Shown: positions 52,700-63,011 of the stretch, in pieces
Numbering within the stretch: position 1 is the stretch's first letter
How the letters are laid out: every line of letters begins with the position of its first letter
Assembly (NCBI GenBank): GCA_030705955.1
Contig: JAUZPL010000001.1
Location: 62,001-126,000, forward strand
Source of the DNA: Bacillota bacterium
Lineage (GTDB): Bacteria; Bacillota; Bacilli; Bacillales; Cytobacillaceae
Reading direction: 5' to 3'
DNA: 64,000 bases
Made by a program: the position numbers and the translations under genes
The notes under the pieces: model-generated
What the model was told of the DNA's origin: nothing
The model's input: only the letters and a program-made list of their open reading frames with translations
Database searches by the model: none

Positions 52700-54367
52700 T
52701 TGAGAAAGAGAAAGAATCAATCCATCAAGCTAATGGCTTTAGGTGGTGTAGGGGAAAATGGGAAAAATATGTATCTTGTCGAGGTGGACAAGGATATTTT
52801 TATAATCGACGCGGGACTAATGTTTCCAGAAAATGAAATGCTTGGCATTGATATTGTCATTCCTGACATTTCTTATTTAACAGAAAATAAGGAAAGAGTT
52901 AAGGCCGTTTTTCTTACTCATGGGCATGAAGACCATATTGGTGCACTATCCTATATTTTGCGTCAAATGGATATTCCAGTTTATGGGACACGTTTAACAC
53001 TTGCACTTGCAAAAGCAATGCTAAAGGATCAAGAATTTAATGAGCCATGCCAATTAATTGAAATTAACTCTAATTCTATCATTGAGTTGGATACGGTCGA
53101 TGTCAGCTTCTTTAAAACCAATCATAGTATTCCGGATTCAGTAGGTATTTGTATAGACACCTCAGAAGGATCGATTGTTTATACTGGGGATTTTAAATTT
53201 GACCAAGCTGCAACACCATTATACAAACCTGAGATTGGAAAGATGGCAAATATAGGAGAAAGAGGAGTGCTCTGTCTTCTTTCAGATAGTACAGAAGCCG
53301 AAAGGCCTGGATACACGACTTCAGAGGCAATCGTAGCGAAAGAAATGTCGAATGCATTTTACAATTCGCATGGGCGGATTATAGCAGCTTGTTTTGCATC
53401 TGATATTAACCGGATTCAACATATATTTGATGCAGCTAAAGAAAATGGAAGAAAAGTAGCTGTCGTTGGAAAAAGCTTAGAAAAAATTTATCATATTGCC
53501 CTAGATCTTGGTTATTTAGAAGTAGAAGATGACTTAATTATCCCTATTTCTGAAATTAAAGAGTATCAGGAGCAGGAGATTGCTGTTCTTATGACTGGCT
53601 CACAGGGTGAACCGATTGAAGCTTTGCAAAAAATGGCAAAACAATTGCATAGGCAAGTCAATATTCAACCAGGTGACACTGTATTAATTGCAGGTTCACC
53701 ATTACGAGGCAGTGAATTACTTCTATCTAAAACGGTAGATATGCTTTTCCGCGCAGGAGCAGAGGTTATTTTAGGAAAACGAACGACACATGTTTCAGCC
53801 CATGGTAGTCAAGAAGAATTAAAATTTATGATTAATTTAATGAAACCTACATTTTTCATACCTGTTCATGGCGAATATCGAATGCTAAAGGCCCATAGTA
53901 TGGTTGCGCAGGAATGTGGTTTATCATTAGAGCAAATCTATATACCTGACCGTGGTGAAATAATTGAGATTAAAGAAGATAAATTAAATTCATCAGGCAA
54001 AGTTCCATCAGGAAATATTTTGATTGATGGTATCGGCGTTGGAGATGTTGGAAATATCGTATTACGCGATCGAAAGCTTCTTTCTCAGGATGGAATTTTA
54101 ATTGTTGTTGTCACGTTAACAAAGCAAGATAAAAAAATAATATCTGGTCCAGAAATTATTTCTAGAGGATTTGTTTATGTTCGTGAGTCAGAAAAATTAA
54201 TGGATGATTCAACGAAATTAGTTCGTGACATCGTTGAAAGAAATACATTAAAAGAATCCTTTGATTGGTCAAGTTTAAAACAGGATATTCGTGATGAATT
54301 AAATCGATATTTATATGAAAAAACAAAAAGAAGACCAATGATTCTTCCGATTATTATGGAAGTATAA
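52700..54367 (+). CDS. rnjB: Ribonuclease J2
   Basis: 'VFLTHGHEDHIGALSYILRQ', 'FFIPVHGEYRMLKAHSMVAQECGL'; order dapA-rnjB-tepA; TTG start. Confidence 0.93.
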   Translation: MRKRKNQSIKLMALGGVGENGKNMYLVEVDKDIFIIDAGLMFPENEMLGIDIVIPDISYLTENKERVKAVFLTHGHEDHIGALSYILRQMDIPVYGTRLTLALAKAMLKDQEFNEPCQLIEINSNSIIELDTVDVSFFKTNHSIPDSVGICIDTSEGSIVYTGDFKFDQAATPLYKPEIGKMANIGERGVLCLLSDSTEAERPGYTTSEAIVAKEMSNAFYNSHGRIIAACFASDINRIQHIFDAAKENGRKVAVVGKSLEKIYHIALDLGYLEVEDDLIIPISEIKEYQEQEIAVLMTGSQGEPIEALQKMAKQLHRQVNIQPGDTVLIAGSPLRGSELLLSKTVDMLFRAGAEVILGKRTTHVSAHGSQEELKFMINLMKPTFFIPVHGEYRMLKAHSMVAQECGLSLEQIYIPDRGEIIEIKEDKLNSSGKVPSGNILIDGIGVGDVGNIVLRDRKLLSQDGILIVVVTLTKQDKKIISGPEIISRGFVYVRESEKLMDDSTKLVRDIVERNTLKESFDWSSLKQDIRDELNRYLYEKTKRRPMILPIIMEV

Positions 54368-54411
54368 TAAAACACCTTTCCATGTTGCACTTATACTTTT
54401 CTTTCCGCTAC

Positions 54412-54443
54412 AGACAGAGTACAAAAGGTACTCTGTCTTTTTT
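54412..54443 (+). terminator. Intrinsic terminator after rnjB
   Basis: AGACAGAGTAC-aaaag-GTACTCTGTCT-TTTTT. Confidence 0.9.
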
Positions 54444-54520
54444 CTTCTTATTTTCTTTAGGCATGAAATCGCATTACTGGCAAATACTAAAAATATCATG
54501 CCTGAAGGGAGCGTATTAGA

Positions 54521-55276
54521 ATGGAGAAAGATTTATTTCCAAATAAATTAATAAATGATGAGGAACCAGAACCACAGAAGGAAGAAAAGCCCGCCTCATC
54601 CTTAATGGAAAAAATTCAGCAGCTTGGTCAAACAAATGTCCCGCAGCTTTCATCCGATTCCAATATTCATTGTTTAACAATAATTGGACAAATAGAAGGT
54701 CATTTGGCCCTTCCACCGCAAAATAAAACAACCAAATATGAACATTTGATCCCACAGCTCGTTGCGATAGAACAAAATCCGAAAATTGAAGGTGTACTTG
54801 TTATACTTAATACAGTTGGCGGTGATGTAGAAGCTGGACTAGCCATTTCAGAAATGCTTGCTACCTTATCGAAACCAACAGTCTCCATTGTGTTGGGCGG
54901 AGGTCATTCAATTGGTGTTCCAATTGCTGTATCAACGGACTATTCGTTTATTACCGAAACAGCAACCATGACTATTCATCCTATTCGTTTAACAGGTCTT
55001 GTCATTGGTGTACCACAAACCTTTGAATATTTAGATAAGATGCAGGAGAGGGTAGTCAAATTTGTAACAAAACATTCCCATATTGAAGAAGATATCTTTA
55101 AAGAATTAATGTTTGCAAAGGGTAATCTTACAAGAGATATTGGAACGAACGTTGTGGGGGTAGATGCTGTTAAAAATGGATTAATTGATGAGGTTGGCGG
55201 GGTAGGACGTGCGATGGAAAAATTAAATGAATTAATTGAGTTGAGAAGGAAGCAAAGTGAGGGGCTTATTCAATGA
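54521..55276 (+). CDS. tepA: ClpP-like translocation-enhancing protease TepA
   Basis: '[48 protein letters not shown]'. Confidence 0.93.
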   Translation: MEKDLFPNKLINDEEPEPQKEEKPASSLMEKIQQLGQTNVPQLSSDSNIHCLTIIGQIEGHLALPPQNKTTKYEHLIPQLVAIEQNPKIEGVLVILNTVGGDVEAGLAISEMLATLSKPTVSIVLGGGHSIGVPIAVSTDYSFITETATMTIHPIRLTGLVIGVPQTFEYLDKMQERVVKFVTKHSHIEEDIFKELMFAKGNLTRDIGTNVVGVDAVKNGLIDEVGGVGRAMEKLNELIELRRKQSEGLIQ

Positions 55277-55509
55277 TTCTTTACACAATGATGCCCCAAG
55301 AGCTAATTTTTCCAGATAATATGGAAGCATATAAAAAACAGCAAACCATTTTGTATCAAGGTGTTCCACTTTTAGTGGAAACATCAAATGAAGAATCAAT
55401 ACAGATTGTACGGGTTCTTAGCACAGACCCTCAGCATTTTTTGGATGAGCGCTTCACACCTGGAACAAAAATTTCTTTTTTTAATCAGGAGACTTTGTCA
55501 TCGTTCTAG
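55273..55509 (+). CDS. ylzJ: YlzJ-like protein
   Basis: '[36 protein letters not shown]'; between tepA and spoIIIE. Confidence 0.88.
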   Translation: MILYTMMPQELIFPDNMEAYKKQQTILYQGVPLLVETSNEESIQIVRVLSTDPQHFLDERFTPGTKISFFNQETLSSF

Positions 55510-55519
55510 TAATTTGTTA

Positions 55520-55528
55520 TGGTATAAT
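55520..55528 (+). promoter_or_regulatory. Possible extended -10 promoter (TGG-TATAAT) upstream of spoIIIE
   Basis: TTATGGTATAATAAGG. Confidence 0.45.
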
Positions 55529-55545
55529 AAGGACAAACAGACAAG

Positions 55546-55576
55546 AGCAGCCATCTTAGGCTGCTTTCTTCCTTTT
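55546..55576 (+). terminator. Intrinsic terminator between ylzJ and spoIIIE
   Basis: AGCAGCC-atctta-GGCTGCT-TTCTTCCTTTTT. Confidence 0.78.
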
Positions 55577-55609
55577 TGAACTATTAACTATACTCTTTAG
55601 GTGATATAA

Positions 55610-57934
55610 ATGGCAAAGAAAAAGCGCAGGCGAGCAAAAAAAAGAGATATTCAATTAAAAAAAACAGTTCAATATGAACTTACAGCACTTGCTCTATTAA
55701 GTTTATCTGTTATTTCAATGGCTAAGTTAGGAGCAGTAGGAAAGGCAACCGTACTATTTTTTCGATTTTGGATGGGAGAATGGTATATTCTAAGCCTAAT
55801 TGGGCTGGTAATCTTAAGTGTCTATTTGATGTGGAAACGATCTATTCCATTTTTATTGCATCCAAAATTAATAGGAACTTATTTTATTGTTTCCTCTATT
55901 CTACTTCTCAGTCACGTAACACTCTTTCATCTCCTTTTAAGCGGAGGTAAATTTAAAGACCCAAGCGTTATAAAGAATACTTGGGAAATGTATGTGATGG
56001 AGATAAAGGGACAAACAACGACAAGTGATTTAGGTGGAGGAATGATTGGGGCCGTCCTTTTTGCTCTGTTTTATTATCTTTTTTCTGAAACAGGGACGAA
56101 AATCATTGCCTTTGTTTTTATTTTAATTGGAAGTATTTTAATTACAGGAAGATCATTAGGTGATTTCATAGGAAAATTTTTCATAACTGTTTTTGGATTC
56201 TCAAAAGATCAATGGGGTGCCTTTAAGTCTGATATGTCGGATTGGAAACGAAAACAGCAGAAAAATAGGGAAGAAAAAATTACTGAACAACAACAAGAGG
56301 AAAATCGAACATCTGAGGTTACTTTGCAAGTTCCACTTATAAATAACCATCAGGAAAGAACAGTGCCCGAACCTATTATTTCAAATTTTGCAGATAAAGC
56401 ATTTACGGAGGAATTGCCGGCAGTCGTTCAAATAGAAGAAGATGAGAGTGTAATAGTAGAAGAGGACGATCACACTCCACCTATTTCTTTTACTGAAGTT
56501 GAGAACGTAGCATATGAACTTCCACCAATAAAGCTTTTAAAACTTCCTAAAAAAACAGATCAAAGCGGAGAATATGAGCTGATTCACGCAAATGCTGCAA
56601 AGCTAGAAAGAACCTTTCAAAGCTTTGGAGTAAAGGCAAGGGTCACTCAAGTTCATCTAGGACCAGCTGTTACAAAATATGAGGTACATCCGGACGTAGG
56701 TGTAAAAGTAAGTAAAATTGTTAGTTTAAGTGATGATTTAGCATTGGCACTTGCTGCAAGAGATATTCGCATGGAGGCCCCAATTCCTGGAAAATCAGCA
56801 ATAGGAATTGAGGTTCCAAATTCCGAAGTGGCAATGGTTTCACTAAGAGAAGTATTGGAGGCAACGCAAAATGAAAGACCCGATGCCAAGCTCCTTATTG
56901 GCCTTGGCAGGGATATTACAGGAGAAGCAGTCCTAGCAGAATTAAACAAAATGCCCCATTTACTTGTGGCAGGTGCAACCGGTAGCGGTAAGAGTGTATG
57001 CATTAATGGGATTATTACAAGTATCTTAATGAGGGCAAAGCCACATGAAGTAAAATTAATGATGATTGATCCGAAAATGGTTGAATTAAATGTATATAAT
57101 GGAGTTCCTCACTTGCTTGCACCTGTTGTAACAGATGCTAAAAAAGCGTCGCAAGCATTAAAAAAGGTTGTAAGTGAAATGGAACGAAGATATGAATTGT
57201 TTTCATATACTGGGACTCGAAATATTGAAGGATATAATGATCACATAAAAAGACATAATGCAGAGGAAAATGATAAACAGCCTCTCTTGCCTTTTATTGT
57301 AGTGATTGTAGATGAGTTAGCAGATTTAATGATGGTTGCCTCGTCAGATGTGGAAGATTCCATAACAAGGCTAGCACAAATGGCTCGGGCAGCAGGAATA
57401 CATTTAATTATTGCCACTCAGAGGCCATCTGTAGACGTTATTACGGGAGTTATTAAAGCAAATATTCCATCCCGTATTGCCTTCGCCGTCTCAAGCTCGA
57501 CTGATTCAAGAACCATTCTTGATATGGGAGGAGCAGAGAAATTATTGGGAAGAGGAGATATGCTTTTTTTACCAGTAGGAGAATCAAAGCCAATACGGAT
57601 TCAAGGTGCGTTTTTATCTGATGAAGAGGTGGAGGAAATTGTTGATTTCGTGATTGGACAGCAAAAGGCACAGTACCAGGCTGAAATGATTCCTGATGAG
57701 ATTGTTGAGGTAAAAGGTGCAGTTGAGGATGAATTATATGGCGAAGCGGTAGATCTTATCATCGAAATGCAAACTGCTTCAGTATCCATGCTGCAGCGCC
57801 GTTTCCGAATTGGATATACAAGAGCAGCGCGCTTAATTGATGAAATGGAAGCAAGAGGTGTGGTTGGTGCTTATGAAGGCAGCAAGCCGCGTACAGTTCT
57901 TATAACAAAGCCTAAAGAAGAAGCAAGTTCATAA
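55610..57934 (+). CDS. spoIIIE: DNA translocase SpoIIIE (FtsK family)
   Basis: N-term TMs, '[53 protein letters not shown]', gamma domain C-term. Confidence 0.95.
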   Translation: MAKKKRRRAKKRDIQLKKTVQYELTALALLSLSVISMAKLGAVGKATVLFFRFWMGEWYILSLIGLVILSVYLMWKRSIPFLLHPKLIGTYFIVSSILLLSHVTLFHLLLSGGKFKDPSVIKNTWEMYVMEIKGQTTTSDLGGGMIGAVLFALFYYLFSETGTKIIAFVFILIGSILITGRSLGDFIGKFFITVFGFSKDQWGAFKSDMSDWKRKQQKNREEKITEQQQEENRTSEVTLQVPLINNHQERTVPEPIISNFADKAFTEELPAVVQIEEDESVIVEEDDHTPPISFTEVENVAYELPPIKLLKLPKKTDQSGEYELIHANAAKLERTFQSFGVKARVTQVHLGPAVTKYEVHPDVGVKVSKIVSLSDDLALALAARDIRMEAPIPGKSAIGIEVPNSEVAMVSLREVLEATQNERPDAKLLIGLGRDITGEAVLAELNKMPHLLVAGATGSGKSVCINGIITSILMRAKPHEVKLMMIDPKMVELNVYNGVPHLLAPVVTDAKKASQALKKVVSEMERRYELFSYTGTRNIEGYNDHIKRHNAEENDKQPLLPFIVVIVDELADLMMVASSDVEDSITRLAQMARAAGIHLIIATQRPSVDVITGVIKANIPSRIAFAVSSSTDSRTILDMGGAEKLLGRGDMLFLPVGESKPIRIQGAFLSDEEVEEIVDFVIGQQKAQYQAEMIPDEIVEVKGAVEDELYGEAVDLIIEMQTASVSMLQRRFRIGYTRAARLIDEMEARGVVGAYEGSKPRTVLITKPKEEASS

Positions 57935-57993
57935 AGTTTACTATTGTACTTTTTTAGAAAAGGATAGTAAGGAAGGCCTATTTAACATATAAT

Positions 57994-58024
57994 AAACCAA
58001 GCCGAAATCTAGGCTTGGTTTTTA
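57994..58024 (+). terminator. Intrinsic terminator after spoIIIE
   Basis: AAACCAAGCC-gaaatcta-GGCTTGGTTT-TT. Confidence 0.88.
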
Positions 58025-58054
58025 CTTTTACCAAATGATAAAAGTGCTATACTA

Positions 58055-58069
58055 TTGAAAACGCTTTAC
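58055..58069 (+). promoter_or_regulatory. cre (CcpA) box
   Basis: TTGAAAACGCTTTAC fits WTGAAARCGYTTWNN at every position. Confidence 0.7.
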
Positions 58070-58224
58070 AATTAATGTAGTACAAACCAAATATTGAAAA
58101 AAACACCTTCCATATTTTGATATATCCTATCAAAATCCTTATCTTTTAACTGTTTTTTACAAAAAATTCCCCACAGTACTTTTTTTAAAAATGACGAATT
58201 TCTATTTATTTATCGCCAAAAAAG

Positions 58225-58233
58225 TGTTATAGT
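58225..58233 (+). promoter_or_regulatory. Possible extended -10 promoter (TGT-TATAGT) for the gntR gene
   Basis: AAGTGTTATAGTATTTT. Confidence 0.45.
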
Positions 58234-58258
58234 ATTTTCGATTAGTAGGAATGATTAT

Positions 58259-58276
58259 ACATCAGATGTCTGATGT
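58259..58276 (+). promoter_or_regulatory. Perfect operator-like palindrome in the gntR 5' region
   Basis: ACATCAGA-TG-TCTGATGT. Confidence 0.75.
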
Positions 58277-58304
58277 CTTAGGAAAAAAGGCTGGAGGAAC
58301 CTGC

Positions 58305-59030
58305 ATGTCAATTAAGTCAGATAACCGACATCTCTACTTACAGGTAATCGATCGGTTAAAGCAAGATATTGAAGATGGAGTGTATAAAGAAAAAGAAAAA
58401 TTACCTTCTGAATTTGATCTTGCTAAACATCTGGGTGTAAGCAGGGCAACACTTCGAGAAGCACTACGCATTCTGGAAGAGGAGAACGTCATAATTCGCC
58501 GCCATGGTGTCGGGACATTCGTTAATGCCAAGCCACTGTTTACATCAGGGATTGAAAACCTTAACAGTGTAACAAATATGATTAAACAGGCTGGCATGAA
58601 GCCGGGGACTATTTTTCTAAGCTCAACGACACAAGGGCCTACCGAAGAAGATATTCGCCGTTTCACATGTTCTCATAATGAGGATATTGTCGTGATTGAA
58701 AGGGTTAGAACCGCAAATGGGGAGCCGGTTGTCTACTGTATTGACAAAGTCCCTGAACATATAATGCCGAAAACATTCTCACATGATGAAGAGTCATTCT
58801 TCAATATCTTAGAAGAAGAATCAAACCGGAGAATTACATACGCGGTTGCACAAATAGAACCCCTTGGATACCACGAGAAGATTTCCCCAATATTGGAATG
58901 TGAGCCAGAAACTGCATTGTTGGTTTTAAAGCAAATGCATTTTGATGAAACGGATGAACCAATTCTTTTTTCGGTAAACTATTTTAAGGCAGATAAGTTT
59001 AGTTTCCAGGTACTGCGGAAAAGAGTTTAA
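58305..59030 (+). CDS. GntR family regulator, HutC-type (UTRA domain)
   Basis: wHTH '[41 protein letters not shown]' plus UTRA-like domain; ATG 58305 after TGGAGG. Confidence 0.92.
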   Translation: MSIKSDNRHLYLQVIDRLKQDIEDGVYKEKEKLPSEFDLAKHLGVSRATLREALRILEEENVIIRRHGVGTFVNAKPLFTSGIENLNSVTNMIKQAGMKPGTIFLSSTTQGPTEEDIRRFTCSHNEDIVVIERVRTANGEPVVYCIDKVPEHIMPKTFSHDEESFFNILEEESNRRITYAVAQIEPLGYHEKISPILECEPETALLVLKQMHFDETDEPILFSVNYFKADKFSFQVLRKRV

Positions 59031-59117
59031 CTTTTAAAGCTGTTTGGAAATAATCGGTTCTGCCGGTCTATTTGATTTCTACTAAATCAAACAATAACTT
59101 AAGGGGGTACAAATACC

Positions 59118-60227
59118 TTGAAAAAGCGTAAATTAGGATTGGCGCTATCATTAGTACTTGCAGCAGGTACATTACTTGGTGCTTGTGGAAAAACAACTGA
59201 TAACAACAATGCAACTAACAAAGGTACAAAAAATGCAAAACCATCATTTACAGTTGGTATGGTTACAGATGTTGGCGGTATCGATGACAAATCCTTTAAC
59301 CAATCTGCTTGGAAAGGTCTTCAAGAGTTTGGTGCGGATAACAACATGCAAAAAGGTACTAAAGGATTTGATTACCTTCAATCCCAATCCGATGCTGACT
59401 ATTCAACCAACTTAAATACCCTTTCTCGTCAGGGCTTTAGTTTAGTATATGGTATTGGATTTATGATGCAGCAAGCTGTAGATGATATTGCAAAACAACA
59501 AACAAAAACTAAATTTGCAATCATTGACGCAGAGGTTAAAGAACCAAACGTAGCAAGCGTTCTATTTAAAGAGAACGAAGGTTCATTCCTAGCAGGTGTT
59601 GTTGCTGGTATGGTAACAAAAACAAATAAAATTGGATTTATCGGTGGTATGGAAAGTGCTGTAATTGAGCGCTTTGAAGCTGGATTCCGTGCTGGTGTTC
59701 AAGCTGCTAATCCTAAAGCAACTGTTGATGTTCAATATGCTGCAAGCTTTACAAGTGCTGAAAAAGGGCAAGCGATCGCTTCTAAAATGTATTCATCTGG
59801 TGAGGATGTAATTTTTGCTGCTGCTGGTGGAACTGGTACTGGAATGTTTAAAGAAGCTCGTGATCGTAAGGCAAAAGATCCTTCAAAAGACTTCTGGACA
59901 ATCGGGGTTGACTCTGACCAAACTGCTGAAGGTGTTGTAACAGCTGGCGGTAAGCAAGTAAACGTTGTTTTGACTTCTTCAATGAAACGTGTTGATAATG
60001 CTGTAAAAGACATTTCAACAAAAGCTATGAAAGGTAACTTCCCTGGCGGTCAAACAACTACTTATGGATTAGCAGAAGATGGCGTAGGCTTAGCTCCACT
60101 TAATGATGGAATGCCTAACAAAGATGCTATTCAAAAAGCTGTAAGTGATTGGCAGGATAAAATTAAGTCTGGTTCTGTAAAAGTTCCTGCAACTCGTGCA
60201 GAATTAAAAACTTTCTCAGCTAAATAA
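59118..60227 (+). CDS. BMP family ABC transporter substrate-binding lipoprotein (probable nucleoside binding)
   Basis: Lipobox 'LGAC', 'VGMVTDVGGIDDKSFNQSAWKGLQEF...GFIGGMESAVIERFEAGFRAGVQAAN'. Confidence 0.93.
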   Translation: MKKRKLGLALSLVLAAGTLLGACGKTTDNNNATNKGTKNAKPSFTVGMVTDVGGIDDKSFNQSAWKGLQEFGADNNMQKGTKGFDYLQSQSDADYSTNLNTLSRQGFSLVYGIGFMMQQAVDDIAKQQTKTKFAIIDAEVKEPNVASVLFKENEGSFLAGVVAGMVTKTNKIGFIGGMESAVIERFEAGFRAGVQAANPKATVDVQYAASFTSAEKGQAIASKMYSSGEDVIFAAAGGTGTGMFKEARDRKAKDPSKDFWTIGVDSDQTAEGVVTAGGKQVNVVLTSSMKRVDNAVKDISTKAMKGNFPGGQTTTYGLAEDGVGLAPLNDGMPNKDAIQKAVSDWQDKIKSGSVKVPATRAELKTFSAK

Positions 60228-60242
60228 TTAATATAGTTAATG

Positions 60243-60279
60243 AGGAATAAGTGGGCTTATTTCCTGCCCACTTATTCCT
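60243..60279 (+). terminator. 14-bp hairpin after the BMP gene (weak T-tract; mRNA stabiliser or partial terminator)
   Basis: AGGAATAAGTGGGC-ttatttcct-GCCCACTTATTCCT. Confidence 0.6.
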
Positions 60280-60368
60280 TCTTTAGATAAAAACCTAAAT
60301 GAAAAGCAGAAGTTCATTCTACTTTTCACTTAAGTTTTTAGTGGGGAGGAATTCCCTGTTTTTTTAAA

Positions 60369-60388
60369 ACATCAAAGGTCTGACCTCT
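60369..60388 (+). promoter_or_regulatory. Second GntR-operator-like site upstream of the ABC ATPase gene
   Basis: ACATCAAAGGTCTGACCTCT, 16/20 identical to ACATCAGATGTCTGATGTCT at 58259-58278. Confidence 0.55.
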
Positions 60389-60436
60389 TACTACTAATGA
60401 TCACTTCTTTTACCTTATTACAAGGAGCGAGAAAAA

Positions 60437-61972
60437 ATGGAATATGTAATTGAGATGCTCAACATTCGTAAAGAATTTAATGGATTCGTTGCGAATGATA
60501 ACATTACCCTTCAAGTGAAAAAAGGGGAAATTCATGCATTGCTCGGTGAAAACGGAGCAGGGAAATCAACATTGATGAATGTTCTTTTTGGACTGTATCA
60601 ACCAGAACAAGGGGAAATTCGGGTTAAAGAGAAGCCGGTTAAAATTTCAAACCCTAATATTGCAAATGACCTCGGAATAGGGATGGTTCACCAGCACTTT
60701 ATGCTTGTAGACGTTTTTACCGTTACCGAAAATATTATTTTAGGTAAAGAAATCACATCGGCTGGTAGAATTGATTTGAAGAAAGCAGAACGTGAAGTAC
60801 GTGAAATTTCTGAACGTTATGGCTTAGCGGTTGATCCAAAGGCTAAAATTTCTGATATATCTGTTGGTATGCAGCAACGTGTTGAAATTTTAAAGACTCT
60901 CTATCGTGGAGCGGAAATTTTAATTTTTGACGAGCCTACTGCTGTTCTTACACCACAGGAAATAAAAGAATTAATTCAAATTATGAAAACGCTTATAAAA
61001 GAAGGCAAGTCCATTATCCTTATTACGCACAAATTGAAAGAAATTATGGAAGTTGCTGATCGTTGTACTGTTATTCGAAAAGGTCAGGGAATTGGAACGG
61101 TAAACGTAAGTGAAACCAACCAAAATGAACTTGCGAGTTTAATGGTAGGTCGTCAAGTGGTTTTTAAAACTGAAAAGATTCCAAGTAATCCTAAAGAAGA
61201 GGTTCTTAAGATTGAGAATTTAGTTGTAAAAGATTCTCGTGGTATTACGGCAGTTAACGGACTTGATTTAACCGTAAGAGCCGGGGAAATTGTTGGAATT
61301 GCTGGGGTAGATGGAAATGGGCAATCAGAGTTTATCGAGGCTATCACTGGTTTGAGAAAATCAGAGCATGGGAGTGTAAAGGTCCGTGGTAAAGAACTGT
61401 TGGGTCTAAATCCAAGAAAGATTAATGAATCTGGTGTAGGCCATATTCCGCAGGATCGACACAAACATGGATTGGTGCTAAATTATCCAATTGGCGAAAA
61501 TATGGTTTTACAAACATACTATAAGAAGCCTTTGTCGAAAAATGGTATTTTAAATTTTAAAGAGATTTACAATAAGGCAAGGAAATTAATTTCTGAGTTT
61601 GACGTACGTACACCAAGTGAATTTACTCTTGCTCGTGCTCTTTCAGGAGGAAATCAGCAAAAAGCGATTATTGGTCGTGAAGTGGACAGAAATCCTGATT
61701 TACTAATTGCTGCACAACCAACACGTGGTCTGGATGTAGGTGCTATTGAGTTTATTCACAAACGCCTAATTGAACAACGAGATAATGGTAAGGCAGTTTT
61801 ACTAGTTTCTTTTGAACTAGATGAAATTATGAATGTCAGTGATCGAATCGCTGTTATTTTTGAAGGAAGAATCGTGGCAGTTGTCGATCCTAAAGATACG
61901 ACTGAACAAGAACTTGGTTTATTAATGGCTGGATCAAGTAGGAAGGAAGCGGGGGAAAGTACTCATGTCTAA
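60437..61972 (+). CDS. ABC transporter ATP-binding protein, duplicated ATPase (NupO-like)
   Basis: Two ABC domains: 'LLGENGAGKSTLMNVLFGLY' and 'LSGGNQQKAIIGREVDRNPDLLIAAQPTRGLDVGAIE'. Confidence 0.94.
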   Translation: MEYVIEMLNIRKEFNGFVANDNITLQVKKGEIHALLGENGAGKSTLMNVLFGLYQPEQGEIRVKEKPVKISNPNIANDLGIGMVHQHFMLVDVFTVTENIILGKEITSAGRIDLKKAEREVREISERYGLAVDPKAKISDISVGMQQRVEILKTLYRGAEILIFDEPTAVLTPQEIKELIQIMKTLIKEGKSIILITHKLKEIMEVADRCTVIRKGQGIGTVNVSETNQNELASLMVGRQVVFKTEKIPSNPKEEVLKIENLVVKDSRGITAVNGLDLTVRAGEIVGIAGVDGNGQSEFIEAITGLRKSEHGSVKVRGKELLGLNPRKINESGVGHIPQDRHKHGLVLNYPIGENMVLQTYYKKPLSKNGILNFKEIYNKARKLISEFDVRTPSEFTLARALSGGNQQKAIIGREVDRNPDLLIAAQPTRGLDVGAIEFIHKRLIEQRDNGKAVLLVSFELDEIMNVSDRIAVIFEGRIVAVVDPKDTTEQELGLLMAGSSRKEAGESTHV

Positions 61973-63011
61973 ACGCTTGCGAAATATTTTAGTACCCATT
62001 ATCGCAATATTATTGGGTATTATCGTAGGAACAATTATTATGGTTGCAAGTGGCTATGATGCAGTGGCTGCGTACACAGCATTATGGAATGGAGCATTTG
62101 GAAATATTTATTATACTGGGGAAGTAGTTAGACAGGTTACCCCGTACATTTTAGCAGGTTTAGCTGTTGCATTTGCTTTCCGAGTTGGACTCTTCAATAT
62201 CGGTGTAGAAGGTCAATTTATGGTCGGCTGGCTGGCATCTGTTTGGGTAGGTCTAGCATTTCACCTTCCAAAGTTTATTCATTTGCCGCTTGCTATTTTA
62301 GCTTCGATTATTGCAGGAGCACTCTGGGCATTTATTCCGGGTTTATTGAAAGCTCGCTTTCGTATCCATGAGGTAATTGTCACGATTATGATGAACTATG
62401 TTGCATTATATGTTACAAACTACATTATTCAACATGTCATTACTAATAATGCAGATAGAACACCAAGTATTCCAGATAGTGCATCCCTCCGTTCACCTTG
62501 GCTTGCTAGTATTACAGACTTTTCCCGTTTGCACTGGGGTATTGTATTAGCTATTATATGTTGCTTTATTATGTGGTTCTTATTGGAAAAGACTACAAGA
62601 GGGTTTGAATTGCGAGCTGTTGGTTTTAACCAGCATGCCGCTCACTATGCAGGAATGAGTGTTAATAAGAATATTATACTGTCTATGGTTATTTCTGGGG
62701 CATTTGCGGGTTTGGCAGGTGCAATGGAAGGGTTAGGTACCTTTGGTTATGTTGCAACGAAAGCAGCTTTCACGGGAGTAGGTTTTAACGGCATAGCTGT
62801 AGCCTTACTTGGTGCAAACACAGCACTCGGGGTATTCTTTGCTGCATTATTGTTTGGTGCATTAGAGGTTGGTGCACTCAATATGCCTTTGGCTGCAGGA
62901 GTACCAAACGAACTAGTAGACATTATTATTGCATTGATCGTTTTCTTTGTTGCATCAAGTTATCTCATTCGCTGGTTTATTGAACGCATCAGTAAAAAGG
63001 GGGTGAAGTAA
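61965..63011 (+). CDS. ABC transporter permease (NupP-like)
   Basis: BPD_transp_2-type membrane protein 'GLAVAFAFRVGLFNIGVEGQFMVGWLAS'. Confidence 0.92.
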   Translation: MSKRLRNILVPIIAILLGIIVGTIIMVASGYDAVAAYTALWNGAFGNIYYTGEVVRQVTPYILAGLAVAFAFRVGLFNIGVEGQFMVGWLASVWVGLAFHLPKFIHLPLAILASIIAGALWAFIPGLLKARFRIHEVIVTIMMNYVALYVTNYIIQHVITNNADRTPSIPDSASLRSPWLASITDFSRLHWGIVLAIICCFIMWFLLEKTTRGFELRAVGFNQHAAHYAGMSVNKNIILSMVISGAFAGLAGAMEGLGTFGYVATKAAFTGVGFNGIAVALLGANTALGVFFAALLFGALEVGALNMPLAAGVPNELVDIIIALIVFFVASSYLIRWFIERISKKGVK

